This document shows, piece after piece, positions 1-4,522 of a DNA stretch of 6,101 nt. The notes beneath the pieces are model-generated. The model was given only the letters and a program-made list of their open reading frames with translations, ran no database searches and was not told the DNA's origin. Location: the NCBI GenBank assembly GCA_020201445.1, contig JAIVGU010000225.1, forward strand, positions 1-6,101, in the 5' to 3' direction. Source of the DNA: Halobacteriales archaeon. Its GTDB lineage: Archaea; Thermoplasmatota; E2; JACPAO01; JAHFTW01. A program made the translations under genes and the position numbers. The first letter of the stretch is position 1. The number at the start of each line of letters is the position of its first letter.

Positions 1-81
1 CAGGACGGCTTCCTGCTCCTGAGCCAAGGTGTAGGCTGCCCAGTCGCGCTTGGGCGCGACCTGGACGATAGGGCCCTCCAT
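1..81 (-). CDS. Probable transposase, N-terminal fragment (runs off the window)
   Basis: An ATG at 81 on the minus strand opens a frame that stays open to the window edge, giving 27 residues beginning MEGPIVQVAPKRDW and continuing AAYTLAQEQEAVL. The pattern (R)DW-x-AY-x-x-AQ-x-x-E resembles the N-terminus of archaeal IS4/IS5/IS1182-like transposases, which commonly begin with a DW..YN.AQ..EK.LF stretch. That is family recognition from memory on a very short fragment, so it is a suggestion only. A purine-rich GGAGGG lies some 15 nt upstream of the start, rather far for a ribosome binding site. No catalytic residues are inside the window. A small unrelated archaeal protein is the alternative. 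Confidence 0.4.
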   Translation of the reverse strand, partial: MEGPIVQVAPKRDWAAYTLAQEQEAVL

Positions 82-105
82 TGTTCCCACTTACTCATCC
101 CTCCC

Positions 106-135
106 GATACAACAGGAGGCCCATAGTCCTGTATC
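106..135. repeat. Short inverted repeat upstream of the putative transposase
   Basis: ACAGGA at 112-117 and TCCTGT at 127-132 are perfect inverted arms around a 9-nt spacer. GATAC at 106-110 and GTATC at 131-135 form an alternative outer pair. It lies 25-55 nt upstream of the putative transposase start, where an IS terminus or transposase-binding site could lie. The matching end of such an element would be outside the window, so this cannot be confirmed. Confidence 0.3.
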
Positions 136-151
136 AGATGACGACAATGTA

Positions 152-224
152 GCCCCCGGCGCCCGTAGGGGACTGGAACGTCGGGGGCGGTCGCTGTCGT
201 TCATTCGGACGGGAGCGACCGCCC
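152..224. other. Two overlapping, mutually exclusive hairpins in the 82-291 gap
   Basis: GGGCGGTCGCT (185-195) and AGCGACCGCCC (214-224) form a perfect 11-bp stem around an 18-nt loop. Its left arm shares bases 185-188 with a second stem, GCCCCCGGCG (152-161) with CGTCGGGGGC (179-188), which has one G-T pair. Only one can form at a time. On the plus strand the 11-bp stem is followed by a pyrimidine-rich stretch (225-240). The block lies between two minus-strand genes, so it could be a terminator, an IS end or an untranslated leader of the transposase. No protein gene is visible in 82-291. Confidence 0.4.
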
Positions 225-252
225 TTCCTACTTACATATTGCTCCGGTGGGC

Positions 253-281
253 TTCTCTCCTGGACGGCCAGGAGAGAAAAA
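253..281 (-). terminator. T-tract plus hairpin after the AbrB-like gene
   Basis: TTCTCTCCTGG (253-263) and CCAGGAGAGAA (268-278) form an 11-bp perfect stem with a 4-nt loop. Read on the minus strand, a TTTTT run (281-277) begins about 10 nt after the stop codon at 294-292 and leads into the stem. Archaeal transcripts often end at T-tracts without needing a downstream hairpin, so the T5 run followed by a stable stem is a plausible 3' end for the small minus-strand gene. Confidence 0.4.
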
Positions 282-291
282 TCGCGTTGTG

Positions 292-462
292 CTACTGAAT
301 TTTCTCGACGATGACGCGCTTCCCTTTCGTGTCGATGCGAATGAGCAGTTCGTCGCCGGCCTTGAATGGCCACGCAGAGTCCCCTGCGACCTTCTGACTG
401 ACATAGATGAGCGTCCGACTGGCTTCCGCCTGTATGAGCCGTCCCTTTCCTTCAAGAGCCAT
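292..462 (-). CDS. Small AbrB-like (SpoVT/AbrB-type) protein, 56 residues
   Basis: I chose the ATG at 462. An upstream ATG in the same frame (609) would add 49 residues and run into the divergent lipoprotein gene. The 56-residue product begins MALEGKGRLIQAEASRTL. Residues 18-56 read as a short beta-rich module: IYVSQKVAGDS, then WPFKAGDELLIRI, then KRVIVEKIQ. The polar strand, F/P-x-K-x-GD turn and closing V-I-V-E strand are what AbrB-type swapped-hairpin DNA-binding domains look like, and small archaeal proteins of this shape are often transcription or antitoxin-like regulators. The DNA-binding role is inference. It is divergent from the lipoprotein gene, with 84 bp between starts that contain a 13-bp tandem repeat, so self-regulation is possible. 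No Shine-Dalgarno is obvious. It could instead be an uncharacterised accessory protein. Confidence 0.5.
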   Translation of the reverse strand: MALEGKGRLIQAEASRTLIYVSQKVAGDSAWPFKAGDELLIRIDTKGKRVIVEKIQ

Positions 463-497
463 ATCCGCGGCGAGGTTCCAGCAGATGATGACCGTCC

Positions 498-523
498 TGG
501 TTCCAACTATTGGTTCCAAGTAT
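498..523. promoter_or_regulatory. 13-bp tandem repeat in the divergent promoter (candidate operator)
   Basis: TGGTTCCAACTAT (498-510) is followed directly by TGGTTCCAAGTAT (511-523), differing at one base in 13. Each copy contains a TGG-N2-CCA dyad (TTGG-N2-CCAA in the second). The AT-rich ends of the copies (CTATT, GTATC) could serve as TATA-like elements for the lipoprotein gene. It lies between the divergent starts at 462 and 547, so it is well placed to control both. The regulator is unknown; the neighbouring AbrB-like protein is a candidate by position only. Confidence 0.45.
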
Positions 524-546
524 CCAGACGCGGTAAGGAGAGTGAG

Positions 547-951
547 ATGACCCGTGTTCCTCTGGTCGTTCTGTGCTCTGTCCTCTTGTCCGGTTGCCTT
601 GGGACTCACTACCGTATCACGGTGGAGGCGGTGACTGTGAAGGCCGGTCCTTGCTCATTCAATGAGCATGGCGGCTACTGCCACCGTTTGAACTTGACCG
701 TCTACAACCCGACGAGGGAGGAGGGTCATCTCTCAACCTTCCTGGCAGAGGACACCTGGAAGGCAGACACCACCGACAGCCTCACCCTCACAGCCTCCCA
801 TGCCTACGGAGACTTCTTCACGAGCAAGTTGGCAGCGCACGACTCGACATGGATGGTGGTTGAGTTCCACACCTTGAACGACGCCCACCTGAAGACGGTA
901 GCATACGACTCCTATTCTGGGTATGCGAAAGCGAAGGTTCCCGACTACTAG
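547..951 (+). CDS. Predicted secreted lipoprotein with Ig-like (DUF4352-type) beta-sandwich
   Basis: The product is 134 residues. A hydrophobic signal sequence (residues 4-16, VPLVVLCSVLLSG) ends in a lipobox LLSGC, so C17 is the predicted lipidated first residue and the protein should be anchored outside the membrane. The start at 547 is supported by AAGGAG at 535-540, 6 nt upstream; an in-frame GTG at 247 would bury the signal peptide. The mature part is beta-rich. Residues 48-52 (LNLTVYNP) and 100-110 (STWMVVEFHTL) match the layout of DUF4352-like Ig folds, in which a strand with V-x-N is followed by a late V-x-F strand. C36 and C45 may form a disulfide. There is no enzymatic motif and the function is unknown. 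GC content is lower than in the housekeeping genes to the right, consistent with an accessory origin. Confidence 0.7.
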   Translation: MTRVPLVVLCSVLLSGCLGTHYRITVEAVTVKAGPCSFNEHGGYCHRLNLTVYNPTREEGHLSTFLAEDTWKADTTDSLTLTASHAYGDFFTSKLAAHDSTWMVVEFHTLNDAHLKTVAYDSYSGYAKAKVPDY

Positions 952-993
952 CGAACAAGTGCTATCTAGGGGCGTTCAGCCTTCTTGGTTCAA

Positions 994-1037
994 GGCGTCC
1001 AGGGGGTCTACCCTCGTTCGTCATCCCCCTGGACGCC
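994..1037. other. Perfect 13-bp hairpin after the lipoprotein gene
   Basis: GGCGTCCAGGGGG (994-1006) and CCCCCTGGACGCC (1025-1037) are exact inverted arms around an 18-nt loop (1007-1024). It begins 43 nt after the lipoprotein stop and ends 5 nt before the first tRNA-like sequence. There is no T-run after it, so a simple terminator is not obvious. It could be a transcript-end structure, a processing signal for the RNA that follows, or the remnant of a mobile element end. Confidence 0.5.
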
Positions 1038-1042
1038 CATCC

Positions 1043-1114
1043 CCGACCGTAGGCTTTTGGCAAACCTATGGGGCTGCCACCCCGTCATCCCCGGTTCGAT
1101 TCCGGGCGGTCGGA
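1043..1114 (+). tRNA. tRNA-like sequence A (Tyr-type ends, apparent GCC anticodon; degenerate)
   Basis: A 7-bp acceptor stem CCGACCG/CGGTCGG (1043-1049 with 1107-1113) and discriminator A1114 enclose a perfect T arm (CCCGG, TTCGATT, CCGGG at 1090-1106). The C1-G72 pair with A73 is typical of archaeal tRNA-Tyr, but the would-be anticodon loop CTGCCAC (1074-1080) reads GCC, as in tRNA-Gly. The middle is poor. With a 7-nt loop only 3 bp of anticodon stem pair; a 6-nt loop (CTGCCA) would give ATGGGG/CCCCGT. The D arm lacks the usual A14, and its best stem, TAGG/CCTA, leaves no linker to the acceptor. It may be a decayed or virus-derived tRNA, or a tRNA-like structure that is not used in translation. 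Confidence 0.45.
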
Positions 1115-1134
1115 ACAACCACAACAAGCCTCCT

Positions 1135-1155
1135 GGGGAGGTTTGGCTCTTGTGG
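1135..1155 (+). repeat. Conserved 3' box, copy 1
   Basis: This 21-nt box runs GGGGAGGTTTGG then CTCTTGTGG, and starts 20 nt after tRNA-like A. It differs from copy 2 at one position. With the bases just upstream it can pair in two exclusive ways: AAGCCTCC (1126-1133) with GGAGGTTT (1137-1144), or CCACAA/AGCC (1119-1130) with GGCT/TTGTGG (1145-1155). The role is unknown; a terminator or RNA 3'-processing signal is a reasonable guess. Confidence 0.55.
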
Positions 1156-1241
1156 CGATGATTTCCTACTGGCCGGCGCTGCCTCAACAGAGGAAAACGA
1201 CTCTGGCAATGTGTAAGTACAACCTTGGGGCGGTAGGCCAC

Positions 1242-1317
1242 GCTGCCGTGGTCTAGACCGGTCAATGATGGGCGACCCTACAATCCCCCGGCTCGGGTTC
1301 AAATCCCGACGGCAGCG
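1242..1317 (+). tRNA. tRNA-like sequence B (Val-type body, broken anticodon arm; probably non-functional)
   Basis: The acceptor is GCTGCCG/CGGCAGC (1242-1248 with 1310-1316), and pairing continues outward to 10 bp (1239-1248 with 1310-1319), longer than a normal tRNA. The T arm is perfect (TCGGG, TTCAAAT, CCCGA). TGGTCTAG near the D arm and CCTACAA in the anticodon region resemble archaeal tRNA-Val (anticodon TAC), but no 5-bp anticodon stem can be drawn and the expected T33 would be C. Total length is 76 nt with normal spacing of the parts, so substitutions rather than an insertion have broken it. No archaeal intron explains it. It could be a pseudo-tRNA, an old integration site, or a tRNA-like structure of viral origin. 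Confidence 0.4.
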
Positions 1318-1339
1318 TGACCGAATAGCCAAGCTCGTC

Positions 1340-1360
1340 GGGGAGGTTTGGTTCTTGTGG
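1340..1360 (+). repeat. Conserved 3' box, copy 2
   Basis: This box is GGGGAGGTTTGG then TTCTTGTGG, 20 of 21 positions identical to copy 1. It lies 22 nt after tRNA-like B. The same spacing from the 3' end of each tRNA-like sequence suggests the box belongs with the RNA upstream of it. Confidence 0.55.
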
Positions 1361-1516
1361 TGGCGTATCGGGTCATCGGGGAAAGCCCTCACCGACGCGC
1401 TCTTCAACCGAGGTCATTTCGCGCGACTTGCCCTTGGCACCAGTCAAGGGTGCAGGGGCTGGCGCCCTGGTAACGGGCCCAAGCCGTAGTGACCTGATTC
1501 ACTCAAAACCAGAACG
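1361..1516. other. Non-coding stretch with short hairpins
   Basis: No convincing protein or RNA gene is seen here. Short inverted repeats are present: CCCTTG/CAAGGG at 1431-1436 and 1445-1450, and CAGGG/CCCTG at 1453-1457 and 1465-1469 around a 7-nt loop. An AT-richer patch at 1495-1510 could be a promoter for the structured block that follows, but no clear TATA box is present. Confidence 0.3.
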
Positions 1517-1570
1517 CCGACACCTGTCGGAGGCACCGGGTAGTGGTTCTTCGGAATCGAAGCCGGTCGG
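1517..1570 (+). ncRNA. Hairpin-rich block C, third unit of the tRNA-like cluster
   Basis: CCGACA/TGTCGG (1517-1530) is a self-complementary stem. It is followed by ACCGG/CCGGT (1535-1539 with 1563-1567), enclosing CTTCG-GAAT-CGAAG (1549-1562). The 3' end CGGTCGG (1564-1570) is identical to the 3' acceptor strand of tRNA-like A, and CCGAC at 1517-1521 could pair with the terminal GTCGG instead of with 1526-1530. It lacks a recognisable T arm, so it is not a tRNA. A copy of the conserved 3' box lies 25 nt downstream, as with units A and B. That placement is the main reason to treat it as an RNA of the same set. Confidence 0.3.
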
Positions 1571-1595
1571 TTTGGGCGATGCCAACAACCTGTGA

Positions 1596-1615
1596 GGTAG
1601 GTTTGGCTCTTTTGG
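1596..1615 (+). repeat. Conserved 3' box, copy 3
   Basis: The box is GGTAGGTTTGGCTCTTTTGG, a slightly diverged version of the boxes at 1135 and 1340. It ends in a TTTT run, so this copy in particular could act as an archaeal transcription terminator. It lies directly before the TTAAACAGGCA repeats upstream of the MBL-fold gene. Confidence 0.5.
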
Positions 1616-1616
1616 A

Positions 1617-1645
1617 TTAAACAGGCAGACTCAGTTAAACAGGCA
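1617..1645 (+). promoter_or_regulatory. Direct repeat TTAAACAGGCA x2, probable promoter of the MBL-fold gene
   Basis: TTAAACAGGCA occurs at 1617-1627 and again at 1635-1645, 18 bp apart. Each starts with a TATA-like TTAAA. The second lies about 34 nt before an ATG at 1671, close to the distance expected for an archaeal TATA box and a nearly leaderless transcript. The repeat could also bind a regulator. The assignment rests on position and base composition. Confidence 0.4.
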
Positions 1646-1670
1646 ATGTCCGTTGCGCCGGAACGGTGAA

Positions 1671-1709
1671 ATGCAGCGCTGCGGGTCGGTTGCCCGTGAA
1701 GCACGTTGA
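1671..1709 (+). CDS. Possible 12-codon upstream ORF coupled to the MBL-fold gene
   Basis: ATG at 1671 opens MQRCGSVAREAR and stops at TGA 1707-1709, overlapping the TTG start of the MBL gene (1706-1708) as TTGA. It is the first suitable ATG after the TATA-like TTAAA at 1635. Such overlaps are typical of translational coupling, and here it would let ribosomes reach a weak TTG start that lacks a Shine-Dalgarno. It may also be chance. Confidence 0.25.
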   Translation: MQRCGSVAREAR

Positions 1710-2566
1710 CCGAGCTGACGTTCCTTGGGACCGGCGGAGGCCGGTTCACCACCATCAGCCAGCTCCGCCAGACCGGCGGCATGTACCTGCGCGACCGGGG
1801 GCTGCGCGCCAACCTTGACCCGGGGCCGGGCGCCCTGGTCCACATGCACCGCTACGGCCTCGACCCGACGAAGACCGACGCCGTCCTGGTGACCCACGCC
1901 CACCCCGACCACTGGACCGACACGGCCATCCTGCTGGAGGGCATCACCCGCGGCGGCCTCGACCGCAAGGGCACCCTCGTCGCCCCGCGCTCCGTCCTGC
2001 GCGGCACCACCGGCCCGCAGGGCGACCAGGTGGGGCCGGTCGTGACGAAGTACCACCAGCAGATGGTCAAGGAGCTGCACGAGGTCAAGGCCGGCAGCAC
2101 CCTGACGCTGGAGGGGATGTACGAGGTGGCGGCGACGCGGCAGGAGCACTCCGACCCCGACACGGTGGGGTTCCGGCTCAAGCTCACGCACGGCCAGGTC
2201 AGCTACATCCCGGACGGCACCTACTTCGACGGCCTCGCCGACCTGCACCAGGGCAGCCGCATGGTGGTCTGCCAGATGACCCGTGGCGGCGGTGACCGCA
2301 TCCCGTGGCACATGTGCACCGACGACGTCGAGCGCCTCGCGGACCAGATCCGCCCCCGGCTGCTGCTGCTCACCCACTTCGGCTACAAGACGCTCAAGGA
2401 GGGCGACCCCGGCGTGTGGGCGCAGCGCATCACCGAGCGCACTGGCGTCCCCACCGTGGCCGCCCGCGACGGGCTGCGCGTCACGATGGGCTCGACGTTC
2501 GAGCTGGAGATGGTGGGCGGCACCGTGCCGGTCGCCTCCGCCTCGGAACCCGTCTTGCCGGGCTAG
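1706..2566 (+). CDS. MBL-fold metallo-hydrolase
   Basis: The product is 286 residues of the metallo-beta-lactamase fold. It opens with the usual first strand and glycine turn, TELTFLGTGGG. The metal motif HxHxDH is intact as HAHPDH (H64, H66, D68, H69). Further candidate ligands are H148 (in QEHSD), D170 (in IPDGTYFDG) and H224 (in LLLTHFG); H202 in WHMCTDD is also conserved-looking. The active site should bind two metals, usually Zn, in a cytoplasmic hydrolase. The substrate cannot be told from sequence: RNase Z-like, phosphodiesterase-like and lactonase-like members share this frame. The start must be TTG at 1706, because a TGA lies in frame at 1697 and the fold begins immediately after it. 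No Shine-Dalgarno is seen. The gene is convergent with pheT, with 177 bp between the stops. Confidence 0.85.
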   Translation: MTELTFLGTGGGRFTTISQLRQTGGMYLRDRGLRANLDPGPGALVHMHRYGLDPTKTDAVLVTHAHPDHWTDTAILLEGITRGGLDRKGTLVAPRSVLRGTTGPQGDQVGPVVTKYHQQMVKELHEVKAGSTLTLEGMYEVAATRQEHSDPDTVGFRLKLTHGQVSYIPDGTYFDGLADLHQGSRMVVCQMTRGGGDRIPWHMCTDDVERLADQIRPRLLLLTHFGYKTLKEGDPGVWAQRITERTGVPTVAARDGLRVTMGSTFELEMVGGTVPVASASEPVLPG

Positions 2567-2575
2567 CCCCCGCAA

Positions 2576-2734
2576 AACCAAGGATGCACGGGGGCCTCGT
2601 CACCGCGAAATCCGCGAACCATGGGGAAGCTTCCTGCCGTTCGCGGGTTTCACGGTTTGGGTGCGCTGTCTGCCCGACGAACCGCGGAAGACGCCCCGTC
2701 CGCGGGGTGTGATGGCTCCGTGCGGCCCGTGGTT
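2576..2734. repeat. Inverted-repeat intergenic element, copy 1 (MITE-like)
   Basis: The element is about 159 bp, ending left in AACCAAGGATGCACGG (2576-2591) and right in CCGTGCGGCCCGTGGTT (2718-2734), which are imperfect inverted copies. Inside, CCGCGAAATCCGCGAAC (2603-2619) pairs with GTTCGCGGGTTTCACGG (2639-2655) with two mismatches. Block by block it matches the element at 5809-5975. It fills the gap between the convergent MBL gene and pheT, so its hairpins could act as a two-way transcription stop. No coding frame in it is credible. Without a known transposase it is an orphan, MITE- or REP-like repeat. Confidence 0.65.
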
Positions 2735-2743
2735 GAAATGACT

Positions 2744-4390
2744 TCAAGCCAACCGGGACAAGTCGATCTCCAGCACGAACGCAGGAGCCGTGAGCCCGAA
2801 CGCAGCCAGCGTGTCCGGATGCAGCTCGCCGAAGTGGCCGACCTCCACATCGCCTGACATGAGGCGTCCCTGGCGTCCCGGAATCAAGCCCGCTGTCGTG
2901 CCCGGCTCCAGCTTCACCGGCAAGGCGGCGTCGCGGACGAGCGCCTCGGCGAGGCCCTTCACGTCGCTGAAGCCCGCCTTCGCGGAGCACTCGACGAGGG
3001 CGAGGTGGAGCTTGTTGCGCCAGGCGTCCCCGTCGCGGACGACGGCGTGGCCGGTCTCGAACAGCCGCTGCGGCAGGGGGCGGTGGCGGTTCGCGGCGAG
3101 GACGCCGAGCAGGCTGGGCAGGAGCCGCGTCCGCAGCAGCGTCTGCTCCGCCAGGACGGGGTTCAGGAGCTGGACGTGCGGCTCCGGGGTTGCTCCCCAG
3201 TTCGTCCACTGGCTCTTGGCGTCGGAGAGCGTCAGGGTGCGCGCCTCCAGGTATCCGTGTCCGGTCAGCAGGCGGCGCAGCGTGTCCTCGAGCCCCTGCT
3301 GCGGCAGCTTGCCGGCGAAGGTCGCGCGCTGCGGCAGCGTGCCGGGGAAGCTCTCGAAGCCGAAGCCGATGGCGACGTCCTCCAGCAGGTCGACCTCGTG
3401 CAGCAGGTCCTGCCGCCACGCGGCGGTCTTGACGTGGACCTTGTTGTCGTAGGCGTCGGCGTCGTGGCCCATGCGGCGCAGCGCCTGCGCGACCTGCTCG
3501 CCGCTCCACTGCATGCCCAGGAGTGCTGCGGCCTGGTCGGTGTGCAGCACGTGTTCCGTGGGCTTGAGGTCGGGGCAGGTCCAGGTGCCGCTGGCGTCGT
3601 GGACGGTGACGGCCTCGATGCGGCCGCCGTGCTCGGCGAGGCTGGTGGCGAGCAGGGCAATGGTCTGGCGCACGGAGCGCGCGTCGGTGCCGGTCACGTC
3701 GAGCAGGACGTCGGTGGTGCGCGTGGTGACGGCGGTGCGCTGCGCATTTAGAACCGGTGGAAGGCTGAGAACTTCGCCGGAAGCATCGAGGAAAACAGGG
3801 AACCTGTTGTTGGGCAGGAGGTGACCATATTCTTGCCCCTTGGCGGTCAAGGACACGACCTCCAACGGCGTCATCGGCTTGGCGCCCGGGCTGGCACCCA
3901 GGGGAACAAACGGTTTCTCGTGAGGTCCAACTGTTGTATATGTGAACGGCCCCTTGAGGCCGGCGGCGTCGTGGATGCCGATGGCGACCTTGCGGCGGCG
4001 GCGCCCGGGGCTGAAGGTGAGCTTCTCCTGCGCGTCGATGAGGACCTGGAAGTAGGCGTCGTCGACCTTGACGCCGCGCACGAAGCAGAGCGCCGCGAAC
4101 GGGCGAACCGCCTGCACGGAGGGGTCGACCCGCAGTTCCGTATGGGGCTTCTCCACCTTGTACGTCGCCAGCCCGGGCTTGACGCCGAGGAACGCCCGCA
4201 GCGCGCGGCCGGTGCCCTCCAGCGTCAGCAGGTCGGGCCGGTTGGGGAACCACTCCATGTGGACGGTCTCGCCCTCGACGCGCTCCACGTCGCCGCCCAG
4301 CATGGGCATCCGCTCCGCCAGCTCGGCCATCGGCACGTCGCGGCCGATGACCCGGACCAGGTCGCTGCGCCGGAAGGTGACGACGGGCAT
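2744..4390 (-). CDS. pheT: Phenylalanine--tRNA ligase beta subunit, archaeal type
   Basis: The product is 548 residues, the length of the archaeal/eukaryotic beta chain; bacterial chains are near 800. It pairs with PheS to form the heterotetramer that charges tRNA-Phe with phenylalanine in the cytoplasm. Domains in order: N-terminal region 1-90 with the FPNRPDLL motif at 48-55; B3/B4 editing domain about 95-265, with GRRRRKVAIGIHD at 129-141; B5 domain about 275-345, with RQDLLHEVDLLEDVAIGFGFE at 326-346; and the inactive catalytic-like domain 360-548, with LLNPVLAEQTLLRTRLLPSLL at 408-428. I chose ATG 4390 because family members begin with a short MPVVTF-like strand, and because a TATA box lies 30 nt upstream. 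An ATG at 4444 would start upstream of that box. pheS is not adjacent. The upstream neighbour is divergent. Confidence 0.95.
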   Translation of the reverse strand: MPVVTFRRSDLVRVIGRDVPMAELAERMPMLGGDVERVEGETVHMEWFPNRPDLLTLEGTGRALRAFLGVKPGLATYKVEKPHTELRVDPSVQAVRPFAALCFVRGVKVDDAYFQVLIDAQEKLTFSPGRRRRKVAIGIHDAAGLKGPFTYTTVGPHEKPFVPLGASPGAKPMTPLEVVSLTAKGQEYGHLLPNNRFPVFLDASGEVLSLPPVLNAQRTAVTTRTTDVLLDVTGTDARSVRQTIALLATSLAEHGGRIEAVTVHDASGTWTCPDLKPTEHVLHTDQAAALLGMQWSGEQVAQALRRMGHDADAYDNKVHVKTAAWRQDLLHEVDLLEDVAIGFGFESFPGTLPQRATFAGKLPQQGLEDTLRRLLTGHGYLEARTLTLSDAKSQWTNWGATPEPHVQLLNPVLAEQTLLRTRLLPSLLGVLAANRHRPLPQRLFETGHAVVRDGDAWRNKLHLALVECSAKAGFSDVKGLAEALVRDAALPVKLEPGTTAGLIPGRQGRLMSGDVEVGHFGELHPDTLAAFGLTAPAFVLEIDLSRLA

Positions 4391-4416
4391 CTCGGCTGCG
4401 CGACCTGAGAAGGCGG

Positions 4417-4423
4417 CTATAAA
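4417..4423 (-). promoter_or_regulatory. TATA box of pheT
   Basis: On the minus strand the only AT-rich heptamer in a very GC-rich stretch is TTTATAG, centred at about 4420. It is 30 nt upstream of the pheT ATG. Archaeal initiation occurs roughly 25 nt downstream of the TATA centre, so the transcript would begin at or just before the start codon (leaderless), matching the absence of a Shine-Dalgarno. Read on the plus strand it is CTATAAAC, so it could also serve the divergent gene. Confidence 0.6.
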
Positions 4424-4434
4424 CGGCGCGACGC

Positions 4435-4507
4435 CGCCGACCAAACCACGGATTCCACGGAACAGGTTGAATCCGCGTCATCCGCGCAATCCGCGGTTTG
4501 GTCGGCG
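4435..4507. repeat. Short inverted-repeat element (terminal-only derivative)
   Basis: CGCCGACCAAACCACGGATT (4435-4454) and its inverted copy at 4488-4507 match over 20 bp with one mismatch, around a 33-nt centre. The right portion (4472-4499) matches the right end of the larger element at 5949-5976 in 26 of 28 positions. This looks like an end-to-end deletion product of the larger repeat. It lies between pheT and the HMG-CoA reductase gene, just upstream of the pheT TATA box. Confidence 0.6.
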
Positions 4508-4522
4508 TGGCTTCTCCCCACG

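Noticed and set aside
247..546. A 100-residue N-terminal extension of the lipoprotein from a GTG at 247
   Set aside because: It would place a clear signal peptide and lipobox in mid-protein and overlaps the small minus-strand gene. The ATG at 547 has a good Shine-Dalgarno.
1242..1317. tRNA-like B as an intron-containing functional tRNA-Val
   Set aside because: The spacing of all parts already equals a mature tRNA, so there is no room for an intron, and no bulge-helix-bulge can be drawn.
1008..1407. Minus-strand frames across the tRNA-like cluster
   Set aside because: They contain phrases such as RPPGIEPG and CRRDLNPS, the usual result of translating a T arm in antisense; they overlap the tRNA-like sequences.
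1135..1615. The three conserved boxes as a CRISPR array
   Set aside because: There are only three copies, about 205 and 256 bp apart, with structured non-unique sequence between them, and no cas genes.
1631..2581. A 316-codon open frame antisense to the MBL-fold gene
   Set aside because: The product is repetitive in Val, Ala, Gly and His with no domain motif, while the plus strand has an intact HxHxDH enzyme.
4391..4444. An 18-residue extension of pheT from an ATG at 4444
   Set aside because: It would start upstream of the TATA box at 4417-4423, and family members begin at the MPVVTF-like strand.
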